Source: Candidatus Daviesbacteria bacterium RIFCSPHIGHO2_02_FULL_36_13 (GTDB lineage: Bacteria > Patescibacteriota > Microgenomatia > Daviesbacterales > UBA10151). Taken from it: DNA of 44,510 nucleotides. This document shows positions 35,815 through 44,510 of the stretch, piece after piece. The position numbers and the translations under genes are program-made. Each line of letters opens with the position of its first letter. Position 1 is the stretch's first letter. The stretch covers positions 1 to 44,510 of the forward strand of contig MFCV01000047.1 in the NCBI GenBank assembly GCA_001777015.1. Direction: 5' to 3'. Below the pieces are notes generated by a model, which was given only the letters and a program-made list of their open reading frames with translations, ran no database searches and had not been told where the DNA came from.

Positions 35815-36566
35815 TTTTTATTAACTGCCATCATAATATTAGGTGTCATTGTTTTAAAATAGATACCGCCATTAATAATCATAATTAAAAGTAAAAACAG
35901 ATGTAGGATTTTTTGCAATAATACTCTTATTACATTAATTATACTATAGGTGGGGATTTCATATCCTCTAATCCTTATTTGATAATTCTTTAGCCCTGAT
36001 ACATTTATTAAATCTTTTAAGGATTGTTCTGTAAAACATCCTGTATGCTGCAAATCTCCATATCTTTCTATTAACCCTAAGGGATTATTGCCATTGGGTA
36101 CAACTATTATTAAAAAACCACCTCTTTCTAGATGTTTAAATAAAATCTTTACTGTTTCTGAATATTTATCAATAGGGATATGCTCTAAAACCTGCATTAA
36201 AAAGATAAGATTGTATTTATTTATTTTTTTGTCTAAATCCTCAATCTTTTTTGTTAGAATAGCTTTGTTTATTTTATATTTACTCAAACTATAATCTAAT
36301 ATACCTTGATCATTATCAGCAATATCAATATCAACTACCCCTTTATCATTTAAATAACTTTCAAATTCTCCCATCCCAGGACCTACCTCTAAAACCTTTA
36401 ACTTTTTATATCCTATTTTACTAAGATAACTTCCTAAGTTATAGTCAATATAATCTTTTTTTCTTTTAAATGTTTCAGGTGTATAGAGTTCCTGCAAATG
36501 TCTTATGTAATCACTCATATATTTTATGTATTCTAACAGATTTTCAAAGTCAGACAATATGGTCAT
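35811..36566 (-). CDS. Class I SAM-dependent methyltransferase
   Basis: KLKVLEVGPGMGEFESYLND; YNLIFLMQVLEHIPIDKYSETVKILFKHLERGGFLIIVVPN. Confidence 0.85.
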   Translation of the reverse strand: MTILSDFENLLEYIKYMSDYIRHLQELYTPETFKRKKDYIDYNLGSYLSKIGYKKLKVLEVGPGMGEFESYLNDKGVVDIDIADNDQGILDYSLSKYKINKAILTKKIEDLDKKINKYNLIFLMQVLEHIPIDKYSETVKILFKHLERGGFLIIVVPNGNNPLGLIERYGDLQHTGCFTEQSLKDLINVSGLKNYQIRIRGYEIPTYSIINVIRVLLQKILHLFLLLIMIINGGIYFKTMTPNIMMAVNKK

Positions 36567-36594
36567 GTTATGTTAAAATCATAATGCAAATTAT

Positions 36595-37374
36595 ATGAAA
36601 GTAGTTATTCTTAGTGGGGGCTTGGGTTATAGACTTAAAGAAGAGACAGAATTTAAACCAAAACCAATGGTATCCATTGGTAATAAACCTATGCTTTGGC
36701 ATATCATGAAAATTTATTCCCACTATGGATTTAATGAATTCATCATTGCTTTAGGTTATAAGGGTGACTATATTAAAGATTATTTTTTGAATCAAAGATA
36801 TTTTGCTGACAATTTTACTATTCATACTAAAAGTGGTTATACGCAACTTCACAGAAATAAGAATGATAAAGAAAAAGATGACTTTAAAATTACCTTTGTA
36901 GATACTGGTTTAGAAACATTACCTGGGGAAAGAATTCTCAAAATCAAAGATTTTATACCAGAGTCTGATGAAGATTTTATGGTTACATATGGAGATGGTG
37001 TTGCAGATATAAATATTGCAGATCTTGTTAAATTTCATAAAAAAAAGGGGACTATTGGAACAGTGACTGGAGTTCATCCAAGAAGCAGGTATGGTTTACT
37101 TGCAGTTGATGAAAAACAACTCGTTTGGCAATTCTTAGAAAAACCCGTATTATCTGACTGGATAAATGGAGGTTTTATGATTTTTAAAAGATCAGTTTTT
37201 AAATACTTCCGCGAAGGAGAATATGAACATCCAGCCATTAAAAGGCTGATAAAGGATAACCAGCTCTCCATATTTACTCACGAAGGATTTTGGCATTCTA
37301 TGGATACTTACTCTGATGTGGATAGTTTAAATCAACTATGGATAGAAAATCCGAAGTGGAAGGTGTGGAAATAA
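36595..37374 (+). CDS. rfbF: Glucose-1-phosphate cytidylyltransferase (RfbF-like)
   Basis: MKVVILSGGLGYRLKEETEFKPKPMVSIGNKPMLWHIMKIYSHYGFNEFIIALGYKGDYIKDYF; GGFMIFKR; FTHEGFWHSMDTYSDVDSLNQLW. Confidence 0.95.
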   Translation: MKVVILSGGLGYRLKEETEFKPKPMVSIGNKPMLWHIMKIYSHYGFNEFIIALGYKGDYIKDYFLNQRYFADNFTIHTKSGYTQLHRNKNDKEKDDFKITFVDTGLETLPGERILKIKDFIPESDEDFMVTYGDGVADINIADLVKFHKKKGTIGTVTGVHPRSRYGLLAVDEKQLVWQFLEKPVLSDWINGGFMIFKRSVFKYFREGEYEHPAIKRLIKDNQLSIFTHEGFWHSMDTYSDVDSLNQLWIENPKWKVWK

Positions 37375-38459
37375 TGGCTCTGAGCAGAGACGTAGAGGAA
37401 GAAGATTTAAAATATATTCACAAAAAAGCAAAAGAGGAATTTGAGGCTCTGTCTAACCATACACTCTTATTCACTGGAGCTAACGGATTCTTAGGTTATT
37501 ACTTTATCAAATCTATTATTGCCTGGAATAATCTTTATCCAGAAAAAAAAATTCAAGTCTATGCACTGGATATTTTCCTTAAAGGTATTCCGGAGTGGCT
37601 ATCTAAAAAAGGCATACAAGTAGTTAAATCTGATGTTACAAAATATAAACTAGCCAAAAGTAAAAAATTCGACTATATTATCCATGCAGCCTCCATTGCA
37701 TCCCCTATTTTTTACCGCCAATATCCAATAGAAACAATCAATGCAAATATTCAAGGCCTTATGAATGTTTTAGAATATATGGTAAAGAAAAGTAAGTCTA
37801 AAGAGGAGGTTAAAGGATTATTATTTTTCTCATCCTCCGAAATATATGGCGATCCCCTAGAAGGAAATATTCCAACTCCCGAAACCTATAGAGGAAATGT
37901 TTCTTGTACCGGGCCAAGGGCTTGTTATGATGAATCCAAAAGATTTGGGGAAACACTTTGTGTAAATTATTCAAGGGTTCACAACCTTCCCATAAAAATA
38001 GCTAGGCCCTTTAATAATTACGGGCCAGGATTAAGAATTACAGATGGAAGAGTTATTCCAGATTTTGCAAATAATATTTTATCTAATAAAAATATCACTC
38101 TTCTTTCCGAAGGATCCCCAACCCGCACATTTTGCTATATAACAGATGCAATTGTTGGATATTTAAAAGTATTAATAAAAGGCAAAAAGGCAGAAAGTTA
38201 TAATATCGGTGTAGAAAATCCTGAAATTTCCATTATTGAGCTGGCAGAAAAAATGAAAAGCATAGCTTTAAAACATTTTGGATATTCTGGAAAAATTATT
38301 AAAGAAAAGAGTGCTGATCAAAATTATCTGACAGATAATCCGAATCGTAGATGCCCCCAAATAGCTAAAGCCCAAAAAGACTTAGATTATAATCCTGAAA
38401 TCACTTTAGATGCAGGACTTAAAAATACAATGCTCTGGTATAAGGATATATATAAATGA
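37374..38459 (+). CDS. UXS-like extended SDR (UDP-glucuronate decarboxylase family)
   Basis: LLFTGANGFLGYYFIKSII; IIHAASIASPIFYRQYPIETINANIQGLMNVL; FFSSSEIYGDP; ACYDESKRFGETL; ARPFNNYGPGLRITDGRVIPDF; NPNRRCPQIAKAQKDLDYNPE. Start reset to ATG 37374 (TAATG overlap with rfbF). Confidence 0.85.
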   Translation: MALSRDVEEEDLKYIHKKAKEEFEALSNHTLLFTGANGFLGYYFIKSIIAWNNLYPEKKIQVYALDIFLKGIPEWLSKKGIQVVKSDVTKYKLAKSKKFDYIIHAASIASPIFYRQYPIETINANIQGLMNVLEYMVKKSKSKEEVKGLLFFSSSEIYGDPLEGNIPTPETYRGNVSCTGPRACYDESKRFGETLCVNYSRVHNLPIKIARPFNNYGPGLRITDGRVIPDFANNILSNKNITLLSEGSPTRTFCYITDAIVGYLKVLIKGKKAESYNIGVENPEISIIELAEKMKSIALKHFGYSGKIIKEKSADQNYLTDNPNRRCPQIAKAQKDLDYNPEITLDAGLKNTMLWYKDIYK

Positions 38460-39811
38460 AAATAGCTATTGTAGGTACAGGTTATGTTGGACTTGTCACG
38501 GGAATATCTCTTGCTCTACAAAATCATAAAGTTATTTGTGTTGACAACGATAAAAATAAAGTTTCAAAAATTAATAAAGGAAAATCCCCTTTTTTTGAAC
38601 CCGATATTGATAAGTATCTTAAAAAGGTACTTAAAGAACGAACTTTGAAAGCTACAAATGATTTGCAAGGCGCTATCCTAGAATCAAATGTAACAATAAT
38701 TGCTGTCGGTACACCCACTATTAATAGCAAGATAGATTTATCATTTATAAAAACTGCATCCGCTCAAATAGGAGAATCTTTAGGAAAAGTAAAAAACTAT
38801 CATGTAATAGCTGTTAAATCAACTGTTTTACCAGGAATAACGGAAAAAGTAATCAAACCAATACTGGAAAAATATTCAAAGAAAAAAGTAGGAGAATTTG
38901 GATTATGTATGAATCCTGAATTTTTAAGAGAGGGCAATGCCATAGAAGATGCCCTAAATCCAGATAGAATTATTATTGGGCAAATAGATGATAAAAGCGG
39001 AAAAGAATTTGCAAAAATTTATTCAAAATTATCAGTTCCAAAAATATTTACAAATCTTGCAACAGCAGAGTTCACAAAATATGCAGCAAATTCACTATTT
39101 GCCACTCTTATTAGTTTTTCAAATGAAATTTCAAGGATCGCAGAAACTACAGAAAATGTTGATGTTTTAGATGTATGGAAAGGCGTACATCTTGATAAAA
39201 GATTAAGCCCCATAATCAATAGTCAGAGAATAAAACCTGGAGTTTTAAGTTATATCCTTTCAGGTTGTGGTTTTGGAGGAAGCTGTTTCCCAAAAGATAT
39301 AAAAGCTCTGTCTTCGTTTGCAGATGAAATAGGTAGTGAGGGAGGACTTATTAAAAGTGTTATTGACATTAACACCACTCAACCCCAAAGAATGATTTTA
39401 CTCTTAAAGAAGGCTATGGGCGCAGCAAATTTAAAAAACAAAAAAATTGCTGTCCTAGGTCTCACCTTTAAACCAAACACAGATGATATACGAGAGTCTG
39501 TTGCCCTTCCCATTATCGAAACTCTACTTTCGCAAGAAGCTATCGTTGTAGCTCATGATCCAATGGCATACAAGGAAAATATATCTCCTCAACTTACCAA
39601 TCTTCCAATTACCCTTGCAGATACTTTAAAAGAAGCTTTGGAAAACGCAGAAGCTGCTATTGTTGTTACAGCATGGGATGAATATATAAAATTATCTCCC
39701 GAATTTTTTATTAAAATGATGAAAAAACCTATTGTTATTGATGGAAGAAGAATATATGATAAACACTCTTTCTTAAAAAAGGGAGTAATTTATAAAGGAA
39801 TTGGAACATGA
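38456..39811 (+). CDS. UDP-glucose/GDP-mannose dehydrogenase family (Ugd/TuaD-like)
   Basis: MKIAIVGTGYVGLVTGISLALQNHKVICVDND; ESNVTIIAVGTPT; LSGCGFGGSCFPKDIKAL with catalytic Cys; AVLGLTFKPNTDDIRESVALPII. Confidence 0.95.
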   Translation: MKIAIVGTGYVGLVTGISLALQNHKVICVDNDKNKVSKINKGKSPFFEPDIDKYLKKVLKERTLKATNDLQGAILESNVTIIAVGTPTINSKIDLSFIKTASAQIGESLGKVKNYHVIAVKSTVLPGITEKVIKPILEKYSKKKVGEFGLCMNPEFLREGNAIEDALNPDRIIIGQIDDKSGKEFAKIYSKLSVPKIFTNLATAEFTKYAANSLFATLISFSNEISRIAETTENVDVLDVWKGVHLDKRLSPIINSQRIKPGVLSYILSGCGFGGSCFPKDIKALSSFADEIGSEGGLIKSVIDINTTQPQRMILLLKKAMGAANLKNKKIAVLGLTFKPNTDDIRESVALPIIETLLSQEAIVVAHDPMAYKENISPQLTNLPITLADTLKEALENAEAAIVVTAWDEYIKLSPEFFIKMMKKPIVIDGRRIYDKHSFLKKGVIYKGIGT

Positions 39812-41088
39812 GTTTAAGTTATCCTAAGCATCATTTAATAAAATCAGGACCTATTTATAGTTGTCAGGTTTGCAACTCAAAAAAGCTTCATACTGTTTTA
39901 GATCTAGGCCATCAACCGCTCTGTGATACTCTCCTTTCAAAAGAGACAATTAATGAACCGGAAAAAACATATCCTTTGAGGATGATTTGGTGCGAGAACT
40001 GCACTTGTGTACAATTAGATTACTGTGTAGATGGATCTGAGGTATATCACCCGGATTACCCTTACAGAAGCGGGATTACTAAAGAACTTGCAGAATATCA
40101 AAAAAAAATTAGTAATTCACTTATTGAAAGATACAACCTTACTTCTAAAGATTTAGTTATAGATGTAGGATCCAATGACGGAACTCTTCTTAGTGGTTTT
40201 AAAGAGGCCGGTATAAAAGTTGTTGGGGTAGAACCTACTAATATTGCTAAAATCGCTAACGCAAATGGCATTCTAACAATTCAATCTTTTTTTGATATTA
40301 AGACTGCCAGTAAAATTAAGGAAAAATATGGACCAGCTTCTTTGGTAATAACTACAAATACTTTTGCACATATGCAAACATTAGGTGAATTTATAATGGG
40401 AGCATATAGCCTTTTAAGTAAAGACGGTGTATTTATTAATGAGACACATTATCTTCTCGATGTAATTGCAGGCGGTCAATTTGATACTATCTATCACGAA
40501 CATCTAAGGACATATTCACTAAAAGCTTATATTAAATTGTTTGAGCAATACGATTTCACTATTACTGATGTTGAGAGAGGAGATCGATACGGCGGCAATA
40601 TCCGAGTCTATGCTACAAAAGGAAAAGGAAAGAAGGTAAACCCCTCTGTAAAGAGGCTGCTACAATATGAGAAGAAATTTGGCCTTGGAAAACTTTCTAC
40701 CTTTCAAAAATTTGCAGATCGTGTTAAAAAGGCTCGTTTGGAGTTTATGGACTTTTTGATTAAAACTAAAAAGACTGGTAAATTGGTCGTAGGAAATTCT
40801 TGTCCTGCCAGAGCTTCAACTCTATTAAATTATTACGGTGTAGATAGCGAGCTTTTACCCTATATTGCTGAGCAGTCCACTTCTTTGAAATTAAATAAAT
40901 TCTTACCTGGCAAACACATCCCCATTATCAATAACCAAAGATTAATAGATGAGCAACCAAATTTCGTAGTTATACTGGCATGGCATTATGCAAAACCTAT
41001 TATGGAACAATTAAAAAAACGTGGGTTAAAATCAGATTTTGTAATTCCCCTTCCTGATTTCCAAATAGTTAAAAATTCAAAAGTATAA
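39808..41088 (+). CDS. TylC3-type sugar C-methyltransferase with N-terminal zinc-binding domain
   Basis: CQVCNSKKLHTVLDLGHQPLCDTLL...MIWCENCTCVQLDY; VIDVGSNDGTLLSGFKEAGIKVVGVEPTNIAKIAN; GVFINETHYLLDVIAGGQFDTIYHEHLRTYSL. Confidence 0.92.
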   Translation: MSLSYPKHHLIKSGPIYSCQVCNSKKLHTVLDLGHQPLCDTLLSKETINEPEKTYPLRMIWCENCTCVQLDYCVDGSEVYHPDYPYRSGITKELAEYQKKISNSLIERYNLTSKDLVIDVGSNDGTLLSGFKEAGIKVVGVEPTNIAKIANANGILTIQSFFDIKTASKIKEKYGPASLVITTNTFAHMQTLGEFIMGAYSLLSKDGVFINETHYLLDVIAGGQFDTIYHEHLRTYSLKAYIKLFEQYDFTITDVERGDRYGGNIRVYATKGKGKKVNPSVKRLLQYEKKFGLGKLSTFQKFADRVKKARLEFMDFLIKTKKTGKLVVGNSCPARASTLLNYYGVDSELLPYIAEQSTSLKLNKFLPGKHIPIINNQRLIDEQPNFVVILAWHYAKPIMEQLKKRGLKSDFVIPLPDFQIVKNSKV

Positions 41089-41101
41089 TACTATAAATAA
41101 A

Positions 41102-42109
41102 ATGATAAAAGTTGGTATAGTTGGTTCAGGTTTTGGTCTTTATGGCTTACTCCCTGCCTTTAATTCAACTCCGAATTGTAAGGTAATTTCTATTTGTGGA
41201 AGCGAAAGCGAAAGAATGCTTGATTATTGTATGAGCATTGGTTTAAAAAAAATTTATAGAAGTTGGCAGGAAATGCTGGATAAAGAAGATTTGGAGGCAA
41301 TAGCCTTGGCTGTTACGCCCAACGCCCAGTATGAAATTGCTAAAGCTGCTATCGAAAAAGGATTACATATTTTTGCAGAAAAGCCGCTTACTGCTACATT
41401 AGAACAAGCTCAAGAACTTCTTCAGTTAGCCAGTCAAAAGAAAATAGTACATGCAATCGATTTTCTTTTTCCAGAAATTGAAGAATGGAAGAAGGTTAAG
41501 AAACTGCTTGATAAAAAAGTATGCGGCAATTTAAAACAAATAAATTTAAAGTGGGATTTTTTAAGCTATGATATTAAGAATCAAAAATCCTCTTGGAAAA
41601 CAAATACAGCAGAAGGTGGTGGGGCATTATCCTTCTATTTCTCCCACTCGTTATATTATCTGGAATACTTTGCAGGTAAGATATTTGATTTAAAAAGTAG
41701 ATTATCCTACGCATCGAAGAGTCCTAATGGTGGAGATGTTGGAGTAGATTTACAATTAGAATTTGAGAATGGAGTTTTGTGTAATGCACATATTAATTGC
41801 AATTCAAGTGATGTAAATAAGCATCAATTAGAATTTATATGTGATGAAGGTACAATTAACTTAGAAAATGAAAATAATATTACCTCAAATTTCATTATAA
41901 AAATTAAAAAGAACGGAGAAGAAAAACAATTACCCCTTCCTCATGAGCAAAACATAGAAGGTGAAGATGAAAGAGTAAGGATTGTTCGAAAATTAGCTAC
42001 TAGGTTTATTAACTCAATAATTCAGGAAAAACAATTTATCCCTTCATTTAATGAGGGTGTAAGAGTTCAAGAGTTGATAGAAAAAATAAGGAATCAAAAT
42101 GTCACATAA
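41102..42109 (+). CDS. Gfo/Idh/MocA-like oxidoreductase
   Basis: KVGIVGSGFGLYGLLPAF; IALAVTPNAQYEIAKAAIEKGLHIFAEKPLTATLEQAQEL. Confidence 0.92.
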   Translation: MIKVGIVGSGFGLYGLLPAFNSTPNCKVISICGSESERMLDYCMSIGLKKIYRSWQEMLDKEDLEAIALAVTPNAQYEIAKAAIEKGLHIFAEKPLTATLEQAQELLQLASQKKIVHAIDFLFPEIEEWKKVKKLLDKKVCGNLKQINLKWDFLSYDIKNQKSSWKTNTAEGGGALSFYFSHSLYYLEYFAGKIFDLKSRLSYASKSPNGGDVGVDLQLEFENGVLCNAHINCNSSDVNKHQLEFICDEGTINLENENNITSNFIIKIKKNGEEKQLPLPHEQNIEGEDERVRIVRKLATRFINSIIQEKQFIPSFNEGVRVQELIEKIRNQNVT

Positions 42110-42893
42110 GAAAACTGTAATCGTTATTCCTACTCACCGACCAAATCTATCACCTGAAGATAATATTTCCCTACTCCATCTTAAGAAATACCTACCAAAA
42201 TATGATACTTTTTTTGTGATACCCAAAAATATTAGCTCAAAAGCATTTGAGACCTTGGGATTTAAGGTAAAAAAAGTTGATAATAATTTTTTTGGAACTA
42301 TAAGAAGAGCTAATGAAATGTATCTTTCAAAAAGCTTTTATGAAATTTTTAAAAAATATGATTTTATGCTTATTTATCAGCTTGATGCATTAGTATTTTC
42401 CAATCAACTAGAAAAATGGGTAAATTCCGAATATGACTTTGTTGCAGCTCCATGGGTTACACCTGTTATTGGCTACCTCTCTCATAAAAATGGTTCTCCT
42501 CCTTCCGGAGGTAATGGGGGGTTTTCTTTAAGAAATATAAAGAAGGCTATTAAAATACTAGATATTGTAAATAATTCCGCTACAAGAACTTCAAAAAGCT
42601 CATTAAAGAGAAAACTTTGGTTTTTGTTAGCACTAATACAAGGAAAATCTCATGATATTTGGTTAAATGCTCCAGCTGATAATTACCCTTTTAATGAAGA
42701 TGGATTTTGGACATTAGAGGCACCAAAGTATGATCCAACATATAAGATACCCTCTTTAAAAATTGCTCTGCAGTTTGGTTTTGAAAGATTTCCTAGAAAA
42801 TCTTTTGAGATAAATCACAGAAAACTTCCTTTTGGGGTTCATGCTTGGGCTAGATATGACAGGGATTTTTGGAAGAAATATATTCTTACCTAA
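42099..42893 (+). CDS. DUF5672-like protein, probable glycosyltransferase
   Basis: TVIVIPTHRPNLSPEDNISLLHLKKYLPKYDTFFVIP; FMLIYQLDALVFSNQLEKWVNSEYDFVAAPW; GNGGFSLRN. Confidence 0.75.
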   Translation: MSHKKTVIVIPTHRPNLSPEDNISLLHLKKYLPKYDTFFVIPKNISSKAFETLGFKVKKVDNNFFGTIRRANEMYLSKSFYEIFKKYDFMLIYQLDALVFSNQLEKWVNSEYDFVAAPWVTPVIGYLSHKNGSPPSGGNGGFSLRNIKKAIKILDIVNNSATRTSKSSLKRKLWFLLALIQGKSHDIWLNAPADNYPFNEDGFWTLEAPKYDPTYKIPSLKIALQFGFERFPRKSFEINHRKLPFGVHAWARYDRDFWKKYILT

Positions 42894-44510
42894 TTACTTT
42901 TTGATAAACATGCAAAACCATATTCAATATGAGTTTTGTAGCATGTAGTGATATAACCTTCCTTACTAAATTCATGAGTGCTTGTGGATATTATAATAGT
43001 ATCACCCTTAATCTGTGATGAATGAATTACTTTTTTATCAATTTGATTCTCTTTCATCAAAATCCAAAAAGGATATTCAAATTCATCTTCTAAACTGAGA
43101 GTTATCTCTCCTTTATCTTCTTTTTTAAGAAGTTCTATAACACTCATATAGGGTTCATACCAGTAATACCTGGCATTAAAATATTGCTGGTCCCGGGGTT
43201 TTAAATAAAAAGATTCAGGTATGCTTGATAAAGGCGGCTTTAGGGTTTTTACCATATCATAAAATACACTATATGAAATATAAGATCTTGAGACATTAAA
43301 GAATACAACAATCAAGGCAAGTAAACAGGATAAAATAGCACCGATATATAAAGGCTTTAATATTTTAAGATGGTTAAAAATAGCAATAGAACACATAGTC
43401 CCTACAATAAAAAACGGTATTTCTAATCTTGAATGAAAAGGCTGCCATTTAATTAGTGTTGAAAAAAATACAAATGAAACAATTGTCGACAGATATAAAA
43501 TTTTAATCTGTAAAATACTATTTAGCCCTCTCTTGAAAATAAGCAAAATTCCTCCTGCAACTATAGCAATTAGGTGTATGGGATTAGAAACAATATCCTC
43601 TTGAGGATATATGATAGATCTGATAATAAATTCCGTACCGCAACAAGTAATTCTTGGATCATTAATATCAAGTCCAATTAAGCTGTGGAGATTGATAATG
43701 TTTGTTTGTATAAAAGTAGAAAAAAACGGAACGGGCATATGTACAAAGAAATTGCGTATTAGGTTCGAAAGGACACTCGAAGGGGTAATTAAATCATTAA
43801 CATAAACCGACTCCCCTCCTTTATCAGAAATCTCTAATCCTAAAGGGTTTCCATATAAAGAAAAATTTTGATAAATTAATCTTGATTGAAGTAAAAAAAT
43901 TATAAAAAAAATAGGAATTAAAAGTAATATTGATTTTCTAAAATCCTTATGTAAAGGAAAAATTAGTGCACTAATCGGTATCAAGAAATAAAATGCAAAA
44001 GTGGCCTTAGTCAGAAATCCAAGGCCAAGAGTAAAACCAAGCAAGATTAAATACTTAAGAGAATAAGACTGTTTCAAAATAAGCGCTAAATGTAAACTTA
44101 GAAGAAGCAATACTGTGACAACCATATCCACCTGTGTACTAGATGATTGCATTACAGCAATTGGCAAAGTTGCTGTAAATAGTCGGGTAAGTTGTATCAG
44201 TTTGTGACTGCCTCCTAACTGAAAAGCAATTAATCCTATTATGTAGACTGAAAATACGTAAGCAATCCATTGAGATAAAAATAATATTCTGTCACTTCCT
44301 GCTATGAGATATAAATGAAGTAAAATGTATTCACCAAATGGAGCCATGTAATCATGCGAGGTTCTTATAACTTCCTGAAATACAGATTTTTCTTGTATCC
44401 AGTACATTACTCTAGGAATGTGATATACCATACTGTCTGTAGTATTGGGAGCACTGAAAAAACCCTGAACAAAAGTTATTATAGAAAGTAACAGTACAAA
44501 AATTAAGCTT
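42890..44510 (-). CDS. GT39/ArnT-like membrane glycosyltransferase, N-terminus beyond right edge
   Basis: Track starts at ATG 44431, but the frame is open to the edge (SLIFVLLLSIITFVQGFFSAPNTTDSMVYHIPRVMYWIQEKSVFQEV). Acidic motif plus YHIPRVMYW is GT-C-like; polytopic. Confidence 0.8.
   Translation of the reverse strand, partial: SLIFVLLLSIITFVQGFFSAPNTTDSMVYHIPRVMYWIQEKSVFQEVIRTSHDYMAPFGEYILLHLYLIAGSDRILFLSQWIAYVFSVYIIGLIAFQLGGSHKLIQLTRLFTATLPIAVMQSSSTQVDMVVTVLLLLSLHLALILKQSYSLKYLILLGFTLGLGFLTKATFAFYFLIPISALIFPLHKDFRKSILLLIPIFFIIFLLQSRLIYQNFSLYGNPLGLEISDKGGESVYVNDLITPSSVLSNLIRNFFVHMPVPFFSTFIQTNIINLHSLIGLDINDPRITCCGTEFIIRSIIYPQEDIVSNPIHLIAIVAGGILLIFKRGLNSILQIKILYLSTIVSFVFFSTLIKWQPFHSRLEIPFFIVGTMCSIAIFNHLKILKPLYIGAILSCLLALIVVFFNVSRSYISYSVFYDMVKTLKPPLSSIPESFYLKPRDQQYFNARYYWYEPYMSVIELLKKEDKGEITLSLEDEFEYPFWILMKENQIDKKVIHSSQIKGDTIIISTSTHEFSKEGYITTCYKTHIEYGFACLSKSN

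Noticed and set aside
36567-36594. 7 nt leaderless spacing at the 36566/36595 divergent pair
   Set aside because: Best hexamers (CATAAT at 9 nt, TATGAT at 11 nt) are weaker and off-register, so they were not counted as support for the leaderless pattern.
1-44510. Alternative genetic code (TGA reassigned, as in some candidate phyla)
   Set aside because: TGA terminates several well-supported genes, for example 3507-3509 and 38457-38459, and no family is interrupted by in-frame TGA.
1-44510. CRISPR arrays, tRNAs, IS elements or prophage genes
   Set aside because: No spaced direct repeats, cloverleaf-like segments, transposase or phage motifs noticed; intergenic space is too small for most of these. 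A tRNAscan or repeat search was not possible.

Overview
This 44.5 kb, AT-rich, gene-dense window is almost entirely a surface-glycan or glycoconjugate biosynthesis locus. I see no rRNA, tRNA, CRISPR array or recognisable transposase. Recognisable modules: (1) phosphonate synthesis (phosphonopyruvate decarboxylase, truncated at the left edge, plus a cytidylyltransferase-PEP mutase fusion) divergent from a Wzm/Wzt ABC exporter; (2) scattered glycosyltransferases, FkbM and DUF268 proteins, a GDP-mannose 3,5-epimerase-like enzyme and a Wzx-type flippase; (3) an 11 kb nonulosonic (legionaminic-type) acid operon with an embedded formyltransferase and a WbpG/HisH/HisF-like amidation trio; (4) a GDP-(6-deoxy)-heptose cassette (HddA, GmhA, fused HddC-GmhB, GMD/DmhA-like dehydratase, RfbC-like epimerase, reductase), next to a PLP-dependent 3-dehydratase-like protein with Lys->His and no Fe-S cysteines; (5) a translationally coupled RfbF / UXS-like / Ugd / C-methyltransferase / Gfo-Idh cassette; (6) a GT39-like membrane protein running off the right edge. 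The architecture is also unusual. There are 12 strand switches. All six convergent junctions overlap at their 3' ends. At many transcription-unit starts a -10-like hexamer lies exactly or nearly 7 nt upstream of ATG, which suggests leaderless transcripts. Taxonomic origin cannot be fixed from sequence alone; an uncultured, compact-genome bacterium such as Patescibacteria/CPR is plausible but unproven. TGA is used as a stop, so the code looks standard. All family calls are from recognised motifs, not database searches.
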